Assembly (NCBI GenBank): GCA_035358815.1
Contig: DAOPQC010000004.1
Location: 62,001-126,000 of the forward strand
Length of the DNA stretch: 64,000 nt
Reading direction: 5' to 3'
Source: Thermoanaerobaculales bacterium
GTDB lineage: Bacteria; Acidobacteriota; Thermoanaerobaculia; Thermoanaerobaculales; Sulfomarinibacteraceae
Shown: positions 34,464-45,054 of the stretch, one piece after another
Layout of the letters: every line of letters begins with the position of its first letter
Position numbering within the stretch: the stretch's first letter is position 1
Notes under the pieces: generated by a model
The model's input: only the letters and a program-made list of their open reading frames with translations
The model's database searches: none
What the model was told of the DNA's origin: nothing
Made by a program: the position numbers and the translations under genes

Positions 34464-35105
34464 TCAGCTGGCCGCGGCCCGAGCCCCGAAGAACTCGTCG
34501 AGGTCGATCTTCTCGTCCCGCAGCTTTCCGGGCGGCGCGGTGATGTAGTTGTAGCGCCGGCCGTACCGGAGCAGCGTCCGCTCGAGCATCCGCCGGCCCC
34601 GGTAGAGGCGCGACATCACGGTGCCGACCGGCACCTCGAGGATGTCGGCGATCTCCTTGTACGAGAAGCCCTCGAGGTCGGCCAGCAGCACCACCATCTT
34701 GTAGTCGTGCGGCAGCCCGACCAAGGTCCGGCGAACCTCGTGGTCCATCTCCGAGGACAGGATGCCCGACTCGGGATCGGCGAAGGCGTCCTGCGCCGCG
34801 TCCATCAGCGTCTCCTCGAGGCCCTCCTGGATCTCGTCGAAGTCCACCTTCGGCGGCTGCAGCTTCCTCTTCCGGTAGGAGTTGATGAAGGTGTTCTTCA
34901 TGATCTTGAACAGCCAGGCCTTGAAGTTGGTGCCCTCGGCGAAACGCTGGTAGTACTTGAAAGCCTTGAGGTAGGTCTCCTGGAGCAGGTCCTCCGCGTC
35001 CTCCACCGATCGCGTCATGCGGAGGGCGCTCTTGAAGAGCTGGTCGCGGAAGGGCAGCGTCCCGGAGCCGAAGTCCCACATCCTGGGGTCTGCATTGGCT
35101 GCCAT
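34464..35105 (-). CDS. ECF-type RNA polymerase sigma factor
   Basis: 213 residues. Region 2 at about 20-95 (RSVEDAEDLLQETYLKAFKY, NFKAWLFKIMKNTFINSYRK) and region 4 at about 148-195 (LPHDYKMVVLLADLEGFSYKEIA, VPVGTVMSRLYRGRRML), the SigR/RpoE-like layout. A short DLDEFFGARAAAS tail follows. CAGGAGG 5 nt before the ATG supports the start. No anti-sigma gene is adjacent: the downstream neighbour is convergent. The promoter is close to a housekeeping consensus, so autoregulation is not evident. Confidence 0.93.
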   Translation of the reverse strand: MAANADPRMWDFGSGTLPFRDQLFKSALRMTRSVEDAEDLLQETYLKAFKYYQRFAEGTNFKAWLFKIMKNTFINSYRKRKLQPPKVDFDEIQEGLEETLMDAAQDAFADPESGILSSEMDHEVRRTLVGLPHDYKMVVLLADLEGFSYKEIADILEVPVGTVMSRLYRGRRMLERTLLRYGRRYNYITAPPGKLRDEKIDLDEFFGARAAAS

Positions 35106-35123
35106 CGTGACCTCCTGCAGTGG

Positions 35124-35152
35124 ACGATACATAACTGAAACATTCTTGTCAA
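35124..35152 (-). promoter_or_regulatory. Promoter of the ECF sigma factor gene
   Basis: On the minus strand, TTGACA (35147-35152), 17 nt, TATCGT (35124-35129). The start codon is about 19 nt downstream of the -10 box. Confidence 0.7.
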
Positions 35153-35355
35153 TACCCCAGTCTGAGGATTCCTCTGAAGTCGATTGTTGCATCTGCGAAA
35201 CAATCCGTATGGCAATGTTTCGAGGCCGACGCCAGCCGGCGTCGGAATTGTGGGGAGCTCGTACCGCCTGGGTCTTTCGGCAGGGCGGGGTGGGCCGAGG
35301 TGGGGACGGACGGCCGCCGTGAACTCCTCCTCGGGATGCGCGCAGCGCACAGCAA

Positions 35356-35381
35356 GGCCGGGGCTCTGGCGAGCCCCGGCC
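35356..35381 (-). terminator. Terminator of the nuo-atp operon
   Basis: Perfect 11-bp stem GGCCGGGGCTC/GAGCCCCGGCC with a 4-nt loop, 25 bp past the atpE stop. Only TTGCTGTG follows on the minus strand, so the U-tract is weak. Another hairpin, CCGACGCC/GGCGTCGG, is at 35230-35249. No gene is seen between 35106 and 35405. Confidence 0.55.
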
Positions 35382-35405
35382 CCGGTTTCGCGTCGTGTGC
35401 GCCGA

Positions 35406-35720
35406 TCAGGCGAGGATCAGGAAGGCGATGATCAGGGCGTAGATCACCAGCGACTCGATGAGCGCGAGGCCGATGATCATGGTGATCCGGATCGGCCCGA
35501 CCGCGCCCGGGTTGCGGCCGATGGCCTCGCACGCCGCCGACAGGCCTCGGCCCTGACCGAGCGAGCCGAACGCCGCCGCGATGCCGATCGCGAAGGCCGC
35601 ACCGATGTACTGGAAGATGTTCTTACCGGCTGGTGTGGCGCCGTGCTCCTGCGCGAGCGCGGGGGCGGCCAGCGCCAGGACCACCAAGGTCACGGCCAGG
35701 ATTGCATGACGTCGCTTCAT
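35406..35720 (-). CDS. atpE: ATP synthase F0 subunit c with N-terminal signal peptide
   Basis: 104 residues. Residues 1-23 form a signal peptide (basic MKRRH, hydrophobic core, APALA then Gln24), an unusual extension for subunit c. The mature hairpin has helix 1 with GSLGQGRGL, the polar loop GRNPGA and helix 2 with carboxylate Glu89 (ALIESLVIY). Gln56, Glu89 and Ser90 align with the Gln-Glu-Ser sodium-site residues of Ilyobacter subunit c; Na+ or H+ use is undecided. AGGAGG precedes the ATG. It is the last gene of the operon. Confidence 0.95.
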   Translation of the reverse strand: MKRRHAILAVTLVVLALAAPALAQEHGATPAGKNIFQYIGAAFAIGIAAAFGSLGQGRGLSAACEAIGRNPGAVGPIRITMIIGLALIESLVIYALIIAFLILA

Positions 35721-35751
35721 ACGGTCCTCCTCGATGGGATTGATCTCTGAG

Positions 35752-36501
35752 CTAGTGCTCCTCGGCACCGACGGCGCCGTTCAGGTAGGCCATCGTCAGC
35801 ATGATGAAGATGAAGGCCTGCAGCAGGGCCCCGAAGATCCCGAGCCCCATCATCGGCCACGGCAGGATCAGCGGGAACAGGAAGAAGAAGATGCCGGTGG
35901 CGGTGTGCTCGCCGAAGATGTTGCCGAACAGCCGCAGCGCGAGCGACAGGATCCGGGCGAGGTGCGAGATGATCTCGATCGGGACCATCAGCGGCGCCAG
36001 CAGCGGCAACGGCCCGGCGAAGTGCTTGGCATAGCGGACAAGTCCGTTGTCCTTGATGCCGACCACGTTGTAGAACAGGAACGCGGTGATCGACAGGGCG
36101 AACGTGGTGTTGGGGTTGGCCGTCGGCGGCTGGACGAAGAAGAACAGCCCGAAGATGTTGCAGGTGAAGATGAAGACCGCGAGGCCGCCGATGAACGGCA
36201 GGAAGCGCTTGCCGAAGCCGTGGCCGACGACGTCGTCGACCAGGCCCTCGATGCCGGAGACCAGCAGCTCGAGCATCTGCTGGCCCTTCCCCGGCGAGCT
36301 GACCGACAGCCGGCGGCTGATCGGGATCAGGACGCCGGCGATCACGACCACGGCGAGCATCGCCATGATCACGTGGTCGGGCAGCCAGTGGCCCTCCTCG
36401 TGCAGGCCCATCAGCTCCTGGTAGCGGGCGCTGGGCTCCCCCAGGAGCGCCCTCAGCAGGGCGTTGACCGGCTGGTAGAGGAACGAGACCGGATGATGCA
36501 A
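35752..36501 (-). CDS. atpB: ATP synthase F0 subunit a
   Basis: 249 residues with about six membrane helices. The essential stator arginine is Arg190 in ILSLALRLFGNIFGEH, which faces the c-ring carboxylate. The start is TTG at 36501 with GGAGG 8 nt upstream and only 1 bp after the preceding stop; no suitable ATG exists. Subunits b, delta, alpha, gamma, beta and epsilon are not in this window, so the F1 genes must be elsewhere. Confidence 0.96.
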   Translation of the reverse strand: MHHPVSFLYQPVNALLRALLGEPSARYQELMGLHEEGHWLPDHVIMAMLAVVVIAGVLIPISRRLSVSSPGKGQQMLELLVSGIEGLVDDVVGHGFGKRFLPFIGGLAVFIFTCNIFGLFFFVQPPTANPNTTFALSITAFLFYNVVGIKDNGLVRYAKHFAGPLPLLAPLMVPIEIISHLARILSLALRLFGNIFGEHTATGIFFFLFPLILPWPMMGLGIFGALLQAFIFIMLTMAYLNGAVGAEEH

Positions 36502-36502
36502 C

Positions 36503-36943
36503 TCAGCCGCCTCCGACCACCCCCCGGCGCAGCCCCTCCACGATCAGGGACGCCACCAAGGTCGAGACTCCAAGCGCGACCGCCACGAAGTCGATTCCAG
36601 GAACGATCAGCAACGCCGCAAGCCCGCCGCCGAGAAGGGCGAGCCGGCCGACGATCGTCAGCACCGACCGGCGATCGAACCGCGGCCGGCCCGGCTGGAC
36701 GACCCGCTGCAGCAGCCCTTCGAGCGAACGGAAGTTGATGATAGCCACCGCCGCTGCCACCGTCAAGCTGGCCGCCCCAGGGATGGAGTTTCTCAGGAAC
36801 AGCTCCGCGAAGGCACCCACTGTCGCGAGGAGGATGGCCCTCAACACCACCCGGCGCACGGAGAAGCCCGCCTCGTCGGGCGGTGGGGGCGCTGGCGTCC
36901 CGCCGTCAGCCCCCGTCGTCGCGGGCCCGCGTGGCGTCTCCAT
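36503..36943 (-). CDS. AtpI-like small membrane protein upstream of atpB
   Basis: 146 residues with a Pro/Ala-rich cytosolic N-terminus (about 1-30) and four hydrophobic segments. The position, directly before atpB and after atpZ, and the four-helix topology match ATP synthase subunit I, which assists c-ring assembly or ion supply. Sequence motifs of this family are weak, so synteny carries the call. It overlaps the atpZ-like gene by 38 bp. Confidence 0.65.
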   Translation of the reverse strand: METPRGPATTGADGGTPAPPPPDEAGFSVRRVVLRAILLATVGAFAELFLRNSIPGAASLTVAAAVAIINFRSLEGLLQRVVQPGRPRFDRRSVLTIVGRLALLGGGLAALLIVPGIDFVAVALGVSTLVASLIVEGLRRGVVGGG

Positions 36944-37292
36944 CCTCCACCTCGTCCTCGGTTTCCTGATCGTCGGGAGGGTAGACCTTGAGGCCCAGCT
37001 CGGGGCGCAGCTGGTCCTCCTCCGACCGGCTGGCCTGGGCGGTGATCCGGAACAGGTTGACGAACCCGGCCGCGATCCCGAACACGCTGAACACGATCGT
37101 CAGCCAGGGCCAGGTGCCGAGGTGACGGTCGAGGAACCGCCCGAAGAAGTAGCCGATGGCGATCGCCACCGGGAACTGGATGCCGACGACGGACGCGTTG
37201 AGCCAGGTGCTGGCGGCCCGGAACTGCCGGCCGCGGTCACCGCGGGCCCCGGCAGGCGGTCGAGGATCCGCGCCGGGGGCGCCCTGCGTCAT
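36906..37292 (-). CDS. AtpZ/AtpI-family protein
   Basis: 128 residues with two membrane helices (about 33-52 and 63-83). FGRFLDRHLGTWPWLTIVFS is followed by GIAAGFVNLFRI, the usual AtpZ hairpin signature; an acidic C-terminal tail follows (ETEDEVEDGD). AtpZ with AtpI forms a small ion channel or assembly factor for F0. The start overlaps the nuoN stop (ATGA), coupling the ATP synthase genes to complex I. Confidence 0.8.
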   Translation of the reverse strand: MTQGAPGADPRPPAGARGDRGRQFRAASTWLNASVVGIQFPVAIAIGYFFGRFLDRHLGTWPWLTIVFSVFGIAAGFVNLFRITAQASRSEEDQLRPELGLKVYPPDDQETEDEVEDGDATRARDDGG

Positions 37293-38755
37293 CCGGCCGA
37301 TCCCATGCCGAGCGCCTGCAGGCCGCCCTTGGCCCACTCGACCAGCGGGCCCGGCCACACCCCGATCGCCAGGGTAACCAGCGCGCAGACGCCGATCATC
37401 GCCTCGGTCCACCGGTCGCGGAGCAGCAGCGCGGGCTGGCTGCCCTCGCCATCCCTGAGGTACATCTCGACGACGATCCGGAAGTAGTAGTAGAGGCTGA
37501 CCGCGGACATCACGACCGCAATCACGGTGAGCACTACGCACCCTGCCTCCATCGCCGCGGCGAACACGTACAGCTTGCCCATGAAGCCGCCGGTGGGCGG
37601 AATCCCGGCCAGCGCCAGCATGAACCAGAGCATGAGCGCGGCGGCGCCGGGGTGGCGCCGGGCGAGGCCGGCGTAGTCGGCGATCGTCTCCCCGGCATAG
37701 CCCTTGGACTCGAGCAGGATCACGAAGCCGAACGCGCCGAGGTTCATGAACGCGTAGACGGCCATGTACATCAGGACCGCCCACAGGCCGGTGCCGGTGG
37801 CCGCGACCAGGCCCATCAGCGCGTAGCCGGCGTGGGCGATCGACGAGTAGGCGAGCATCCGCTTGACGTTGTTCTGGGTCAGCGCGGCGATGTTGCCGTA
37901 GATCATGGTGGCGGCGGCCGCGATCCACAGGATGTTCCGCCACGCCTCGACCTCGGGGGCAAACGCGATGGTGAACAGCCGCAGGAACATGGCGAAGGCC
38001 GCCGCCTTCGGGCCTACCGACATGAAGGCGGTGACCGGTGTCGGCGCGCCCTCGTACGCATCGGGCGTCCACACGTGGAACGGCACGGCGGCCACCTTGA
38101 ACAGCATGCCGAAGGCCACCAGCAGGATGCCGAGCAGCATCGTCGGGTTGTGCTGGGGAACCTCGGCCAGGCTGCGCCGGATGGTCTCCAGGTCGAGGCT
38201 CCCGATAGTGCCGTAGACCAGCGAGATGCCGTACAGCAGCACCCCGGACGACATGGCGCCGAGCACGAAGTACTTGACTGCGCCCTCGTTCGATTTGGTC
38301 TCGAGCTTGAAGTAGCCGACCAGCACGTAGACCGACAGCGCCATCAGCTCGAGCCCGACGTAGAGGCTGACCAGGTTGGCGCCGGACGCCATGACGAACA
38401 TCCCCACGGTGGCGAACAGCACCAGCGCCGAGAACTCACCGGCGCCGTAGCCCGAGCGCTCCAGGAATCCGGCCGCCATCAGCAGCGCCACCGCCGAGGT
38501 GACGAGCATCAGCAGCTTGATGTAGACGCCGAGCTGGTCGACCACCAGCATCCCACCCAGGATCGACTCGGGAGCGCCGGCCGCGCGCGCGAAGGCGAGC
38601 ACGAGCACCGCGGTCACGCCGAGGGCGGCGACCGCCGCCGCGATCAGCGCCCGCGCGCCCCGGCGGCCGAGCGAGATGCCGGCGAGCATCAGCACGAAGC
38701 CGGCCACCGCCAGGAAGATCTCGGGGATCAGCGGCACGAAGTCTGCAAGCCGCAT
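37289..38755 (-). CDS. nuoN: NADH-quinone oxidoreductase subunit N
   Basis: 488 residues, about 14 helices, antiporter-like proton-pumping subunit of the complex I membrane arm. The conserved core VAAVPFHVWTPDAYEGAPTP contains the broken-helix lysine region. The stop overlaps the atpZ-like start, and nuoM ends 3 bp upstream. Last of the eleven nuo genes. Confidence 0.96.
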   Translation of the reverse strand: MRLADFVPLIPEIFLAVAGFVLMLAGISLGRRGARALIAAAVAALGVTAVLVLAFARAAGAPESILGGMLVVDQLGVYIKLLMLVTSAVALLMAAGFLERSGYGAGEFSALVLFATVGMFVMASGANLVSLYVGLELMALSVYVLVGYFKLETKSNEGAVKYFVLGAMSSGVLLYGISLVYGTIGSLDLETIRRSLAEVPQHNPTMLLGILLVAFGMLFKVAAVPFHVWTPDAYEGAPTPVTAFMSVGPKAAAFAMFLRLFTIAFAPEVEAWRNILWIAAAATMIYGNIAALTQNNVKRMLAYSSIAHAGYALMGLVAATGTGLWAVLMYMAVYAFMNLGAFGFVILLESKGYAGETIADYAGLARRHPGAAALMLWFMLALAGIPPTGGFMGKLYVFAAAMEAGCVVLTVIAVVMSAVSLYYYFRIVVEMYLRDGEGSQPALLLRDRWTEAMIGVCALVTLAIGVWPGPLVEWAKGGLQALGMGSAG

Positions 38756-38758
38756 GCG

Positions 38759-40375
<1,617 letters not shown>

Positions 40376-40385
40376 CCTTCGCTCC

Positions 40386-42488
40386 CTAGAAACTGACCAG
40401 GAACACGACCAGCAAAATGGCCGCGCCAAAGACCATCACCATCGCGTACCCCTGAGTGAACCCGACCTGCAGCCGCCGGAAGGCGACGCTCGCCACGTCG
40501 TAAGCTCGAGCGACGAGGTTGACCGCGCCATCGACGACCCGGAGATCGAAGATGCCGGAGAGGAAGCTGGTGCCGACGGTCAGGTGACGGGTGCCGTTGA
40601 CGGCGCCGTCGACCACCCGGGCGTCGGCCTCCCACAGCAGGTTGGCGAGCTTGGCGGTGCCGCTGATGACGGTGGCGTCGTAGAGCTCGTCCACCCAGTA
40701 CTTGTTGAGCAGCAGCTTGTAGGCGAGCGGGAAGCGCTCGGCGAGCCGGCGCGGCCGCTCGAAAGCCCGGGCGCCGGAGTAGAACCGGAACGCCATCCAG
40801 ATCCCGAAGCCCGCGACCGCGAGCGACAGCAGGATCAGGCCGAGCTCGAGGCTGAGCGGCACGTGGTGCGCGGCGTGCTCGGCGCCGTGGGGCGTGTGGC
40901 CGATCGGCAGGATGACCGGCTCCATGAACTGCTCGATGCGGTTGAGCTCGGGCCGGCCGAAGAGCTGGCCCGGGAAGCCGAGGAAGCCGCCCACGATCGA
41001 CAGCACTCCGAGCACCTGCAGCGGCATGGTCATGGTCCACGGCGACTCGTGGAGGTGGTGCTCGGCCTCGTGGCCGCCCCGGAAGTCGCCATGGAAGGTC
41101 ATGTAGACCAGGCGGAACATGTAGAACGCGGTCAGCACCGCCCCGGCGAGGGCCAACACCCAGAGCAGCGCGTACACCGTGCCGAAGCCGTTGAGGTTGG
41201 TGAACCCGGCGGCAAAGGCCTTGGCCAGGATCTCGTCCTTGGAGAAGAACCCGGCGAACGGGAAGATGCCGGCGATCGCGATCGTGGCGACCAGGAAGGT
41301 CCAGTAGGTCGTCGGCATGTGGCGCTTGAGGCCGCCCATCTTGCGCATGTCCTGCTCGCCGCCGCAGGCGTGGATCACCGAGCCCGATCCGAGGAACAGG
41401 CAGGCCTTGAAGAAGGCGTGGGTGACGACGTGGAAGATCGCGGCAATGAAGGCGCCGACCCCGGCGCCGAGGAACATGTAGCCGAGCTGGGACACGGTTG
41501 AGTAGGCGAGGACCTTCTTGATGTCGTTCTGGACCAGGCCGATGGTCGCGGCGAAGATCGCGGTCAGCCCGCCGATCACGGCCACCGTCAGCATCGCGGT
41601 CGGGCTGATGCGGTAGATCACATTGCAGCGGACCACCATGTAGACGCCGGCGGTGACCATGGTGGCGGCGTGGATGAGGGCCGACACCGGGGTCGGTCCG
41701 GCCATCGCGTCGGGCAGCCAGACGTAGAGCGGGAGCTGCGCGGACTTGCCGATCGCGCCCACGAACAGCAGCAGCCCGATCACGGTGGCCGCGGCCGCAT
41801 AGCGCTCGGGGTGGGCGGCGGCGGCCGGGAAGATCGTGGTGAACTCCAGCGAGCCGAACACCGCGAACGCGGCGAAGATCGCGAGCAGGAAGCCGAAGTC
41901 GCCGATCCGGTTGACGATGAACGCCTTCTTGCCGGCGGTCGCGCAGTACTCCTGCTCGTAGTAGTAGCCGATCAGCAGGTACGAGCAGAGCCCCACGCCC
42001 TCCCAGCCGACGAACAGCACCGGCAGGTTCGAGCCGAGCACCAGCACCAGCATCGAGAACATGAACAGGTTGAGGTAGGCGAAGTAGCGGGCGTAGCCGC
42101 GGTCGGTCTCCGAGTGCATGTAGCCGATCGAGTAGACGTGGATCAGGAAGCCGACGAAGGTGACGAACCCGACCATCACCGATGACAGCGGGTCGATCTG
42201 AAAAGAGGCGTTGATGTTGACGTCGGCGAGCGAGCCGTCGAGGATCCGCACCGACCCGCCGGTGATCCACTCGAAGACGGTCACCACGTAGGCCTGGTGG
42301 CGGTCCTCGGTGAGCGCCCACTGGATGACGGCTGCCCAGCCCCACAGCCAGGCGAGGCCGGAGCCGAGCAGGGCCGTGGTGGTGGTGACCGACTTCGGCA
42401 GCCCGCGCCGGTTGGACACCAGGCCGTTGAAGGCCGCTCCGAGGAGCGGGAACAGGGGGACCAGCCAGACCAGGTCGAGGAATGGCAT
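40386..42488 (-). CDS. nuoL: NADH-quinone oxidoreductase subunit L
   Basis: 700 residues, the largest antiporter-like subunit, with the long lateral helix expected in its C-terminal third. Motifs: GWEGVGLCSYLLIGYYY, KSAQLPLYVWLPDAMAGPTP and KVLAYSTVSQLGYMFLG. It contains His-rich loops (HEAEHHLHE, HTPHGAEHAAHH). GGAG precedes the ATG. Confidence 0.97.
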   Translation of the reverse strand: MPFLDLVWLVPLFPLLGAAFNGLVSNRRGLPKSVTTTTALLGSGLAWLWGWAAVIQWALTEDRHQAYVVTVFEWITGGSVRILDGSLADVNINASFQIDPLSSVMVGFVTFVGFLIHVYSIGYMHSETDRGYARYFAYLNLFMFSMLVLVLGSNLPVLFVGWEGVGLCSYLLIGYYYEQEYCATAGKKAFIVNRIGDFGFLLAIFAAFAVFGSLEFTTIFPAAAAHPERYAAAATVIGLLLFVGAIGKSAQLPLYVWLPDAMAGPTPVSALIHAATMVTAGVYMVVRCNVIYRISPTAMLTVAVIGGLTAIFAATIGLVQNDIKKVLAYSTVSQLGYMFLGAGVGAFIAAIFHVVTHAFFKACLFLGSGSVIHACGGEQDMRKMGGLKRHMPTTYWTFLVATIAIAGIFPFAGFFSKDEILAKAFAAGFTNLNGFGTVYALLWVLALAGAVLTAFYMFRLVYMTFHGDFRGGHEAEHHLHESPWTMTMPLQVLGVLSIVGGFLGFPGQLFGRPELNRIEQFMEPVILPIGHTPHGAEHAAHHVPLSLELGLILLSLAVAGFGIWMAFRFYSGARAFERPRRLAERFPLAYKLLLNKYWVDELYDATVISGTAKLANLLWEADARVVDGAVNGTRHLTVGTSFLSGIFDLRVVDGAVNLVARAYDVASVAFRRLQVGFTQGYAMVMVFGAAILLVVFLVSF

Positions 42489-42491
42489 CCG

Positions 42492-42794
42492 CTAGCTCCG
42501 CATCTCGCTGGCCTCGTCGAGCGCCACCGTGTCCTTGAGGCGGACCAGTGCGATGATCAGCCCCAGGCCGATGGCGGCCTCGGCGGCGGCGATCGTGATC
42601 ACGAAGACCGCGAGGATCTGCCCGGCCAGGTCGCCGAGCCGGTGCGAGAAGGCGATCAGGTTGAGGTTGGCGGCGTTGAAGATGAGCTCGAGCGACATCA
42701 GCACGGTGATGAAGTTGCGGCGCACCATGACGCCGACGATGCCGAGCGCGAGCAGGATCAGCGACAGGATGACGTAGTGGTTGGCGGTGATCAC
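42492..42794 (-). CDS. nuoK: NADH-quinone oxidoreductase subunit K
   Basis: 100 residues with three membrane helices and the conserved Glu in LMSLELIFNAANL that lies on the proton path. The start is GTG at 42794, overlapping the nuoJ stop (GTGA). Confidence 0.96.
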   Translation of the reverse strand: MITANHYVILSLILLALGIVGVMVRRNFITVLMSLELIFNAANLNLIAFSHRLGDLAGQILAVFVITIAAAEAAIGLGLIIALVRLKDTVALDEASEMRS

Positions 42795-43366
42795 GGGCCG
42801 GCCTCCCCGCTGGGCCTCTCCAGGCCCGCATCCCGGCGGCCGAAGATGATGGCGCCGATCATCGCCACCAGCAGCACCACCGAGACGATCTCGAACGGCA
42901 CCAGGTAGGTGGTGTAGAGAGTGATGCCGACCGCCTCGGTGTTCCCGACCACCTTTCCGTCCACGGTCTGCAGGGCGGTGGGGTCACCGCTGCCGGCCGC
43001 GAGCACGCCGAGCAGCACGAGCAGCGCGAGCAGCGCCCCGACGAGCACGCCGCCGACGATCGCGAGCGGCGCCCACCGGGTCATGAACGCGCCCTCCGGC
43101 CGGACGCCCTTGACGTTGACCAGCATGATGACGAACAGGAACAGCACCATGATGCCGCCGGCGTAGACCATCACCTGGACCGCTGCCAGGAACTCCGCAT
43201 GCCGGATGACGAACAGCACCGCCACCATGAGGAAGGTCGTCAGCAGGGAGAGCGCGGCGTGCACCGGGTTCTTCAGCGCGATCACGCCGACGCCGGCGGC
43301 GACGGTCAGCGCGGCGATGATCAAGAACAGGATCGCCTCGAAGTTGGATACCAGGAATTCCACCAC
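42791..43366 (-). CDS. nuoJ: NADH-quinone oxidoreductase subunit J
   Basis: 191 residues, five helices. The AVQVMVYAGGIMVLFLFVIM motif marks the pi-bulge helix of NuoJ. The start is GTG (43366) after GGAGGAGGAG. The gap to nuoI is 27 bp. Confidence 0.95.
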   Translation of the reverse strand: MVEFLVSNFEAILFLIIAALTVAAGVGVIALKNPVHAALSLLTTFLMVAVLFVIRHAEFLAAVQVMVYAGGIMVLFLFVIMLVNVKGVRPEGAFMTRWAPLAIVGGVLVGALLALLVLLGVLAAGSGDPTALQTVDGKVVGNTEAVGITLYTTYLVPFEIVSVVLLVAMIGAIIFGRRDAGLERPSGEAGP

Positions 43367-43393
43367 TCTCCTCCTCCGGATCGGCCCTGTCGG

Positions 43394-43957
43394 TCAGGGC
43401 GATGGCTCTCCAGGGGCGTCGTCCGCCGCGGCTGCATCCTTGGGCTTGCGCCCCATCGGGTCCTTCGGGTCCTGGCCGTCGGATGGGGTGCGCACTCCCG
43501 GGAAGGGCTTCACGCCCTGCCAGGTGAACAGCCGGTTCTTGTCGAAGTAGAGGCCCTCGTTGCGCTCGTAAGTGGCACCCTCGTAGGTCTTCGAGGTCAG
43601 CCAGATCGAGGGCGGCTCGGTCGGGCAGGCCTCCTCGCAGAGGCCGCAGAACATGCAGCGCTTGACGTCGATGTCGTAGCGCGTGATGACCTTCTTCTTC
43701 TTCTTGGTGTCGGGGTTGATCTCGACTCTGTCGACGATGTAGATGATCTCGATCGGGCACGCCTTGGCGCACAGCCCGCAGTCGATGCAGCGCTCGGAGT
43801 CGTAGCCGAACATGCCGCGGAAGCGATCGGTGGGCTCGAGCCTCTTCTCCGGATACTGCACCGTTTCCTTGCGGCGCAGCAGGTAGCCGCCGGTCACCTT
43901 GAGGCCCTTGAAGAGGTCGACCGGGATCAGCCTGGCCAGGAAATCCCTGAGCAGCAT
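43394..43957 (-). CDS. nuoI: NADH-quinone oxidoreductase subunit I
   Basis: 187 residues. Two [4Fe-4S] motifs, CIDCGLCAKACP and CMFCGLCEEACP, form clusters N6a and N6b that hand electrons to NuoB. Between them lies a basic KKKKK insert, and a Pro/Asp-rich C-terminal tail (about 150-187) is longer than usual. Confidence 0.97.
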   Translation of the reverse strand: MLLRDFLARLIPVDLFKGLKVTGGYLLRRKETVQYPEKRLEPTDRFRGMFGYDSERCIDCGLCAKACPIEIIYIVDRVEINPDTKKKKKVITRYDIDVKRCMFCGLCEEACPTEPPSIWLTSKTYEGATYERNEGLYFDKNRLFTWQGVKPFPGVRTPSDGQDPKDPMGRKPKDAAAADDAPGEPSP

Positions 43958-43961
43958 CGCA

Positions 43962-45011
43962 TCATCCCTTCAGGATCAGCACGCCGATGCCGACCAGCAG
44001 GACATTGGCCAGCGACAGCGGAATCAGCCACTTCCAGCCCACGGACATGAGCTGGTCGAACCGGTAGCGGGGGAAGGTCGCTCGGAACCAGATGTAGAGG
44101 AAGATGAAGGCCAGCACCTTGACCAGGTACCAGGCGAAGGGCGGGATCCACGACAGCAGCGGCGACTGCCAGAGCCCTGCCAGGAGGTTTGGGAAGGGGG
44201 GCAGCCAGCCGCCGAAAAACAGGGTCACCGCCAGCGACGACACCACCAGCATGTTCATGTACTCGGCGAGATAGAAGAACGCGAACTTCATCCCCGAGTA
44301 CTCGGTGTGGTAGCCGCCCACCAGCTCGGACTCGGCCTCGGGCAGGTCGAAGGGGTTGCGGCCGGTCTCGGCGACGCCGCAGATGAAGTAGATGCCGAAG
44401 CCGAGGATGCCGGGGAGGAAGAACCAGATCCCCGCCTCGCGCTGTGCCTCGACGATGCCCACCAGCGACAGCGTGCCGGCCATCAGCAGGACCGAGACCA
44501 CGGCAAAGCCCAGCGGCACCTCGTAGGAGACGAGCTGGGCCGCCGACCTGAGCCCGCCCATCAGCGAGAACTTGTTGTTCGACGACCAGCCGCCGAGGAT
44601 GATCCCGTAGATCGCGATCGATGACACGCCGAGCACGAACAGGATGGCGATGTTGATGTCGGCGATGAACGAGTCGACCTGGACCCCTGCGACCGTGAAG
44701 CTCTCCCCGAAGGGGATCACCGCCCACACCAGGAACGACGGCGCGAAGATCAGCATCGGCGCCAGCACGAACACGAAGCGCTCGGCCCGGGAGGGGACGA
44801 GGTCCTCCTTGGCAAACAGCTTGAAGACGTCGGCGATCGGCTGCAGCAGGCCGCGCGGGCCGACCCGGTTGGGCCCGATCCGCGCCTGCATCCAGGCCAG
44901 GACCTTGCGCTCGAGCAGCGTCAGGTAGGCGACGATCCCGAGCAGCGAGAACAGGATCACCAGGGTCTGGATGAAGGGAACGACGACGTACCGGATCAGG
45001 ACCTCGCTCAT
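43962..45011 (-). CDS. nuoH: NADH-quinone oxidoreductase subunit H
   Basis: 349 residues, about eight helices, forming the quinone chamber floor with NuoB/D. ERKVLAWMQARIGPNRVGP and AETGRNPFDLPEAESELVGGY are diagnostic. It is 43 bp downstream of nuoD. Confidence 0.97.
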   Translation of the reverse strand: MSEVLIRYVVVPFIQTLVILFSLLGIVAYLTLLERKVLAWMQARIGPNRVGPRGLLQPIADVFKLFAKEDLVPSRAERFVFVLAPMLIFAPSFLVWAVIPFGESFTVAGVQVDSFIADINIAILFVLGVSSIAIYGIILGGWSSNNKFSLMGGLRSAAQLVSYEVPLGFAVVSVLLMAGTLSLVGIVEAQREAGIWFFLPGILGFGIYFICGVAETGRNPFDLPEAESELVGGYHTEYSGMKFAFFYLAEYMNMLVVSSLAVTLFFGGWLPPFPNLLAGLWQSPLLSWIPPFAWYLVKVLAFIFLYIWFRATFPRYRFDQLMSVGWKWLIPLSLANVLLVGIGVLILKG

Positions 45012-45054
45012 CGGCGTCCCGCTCCCGGCTGCCCCGTGGACATAGCACGATTCC

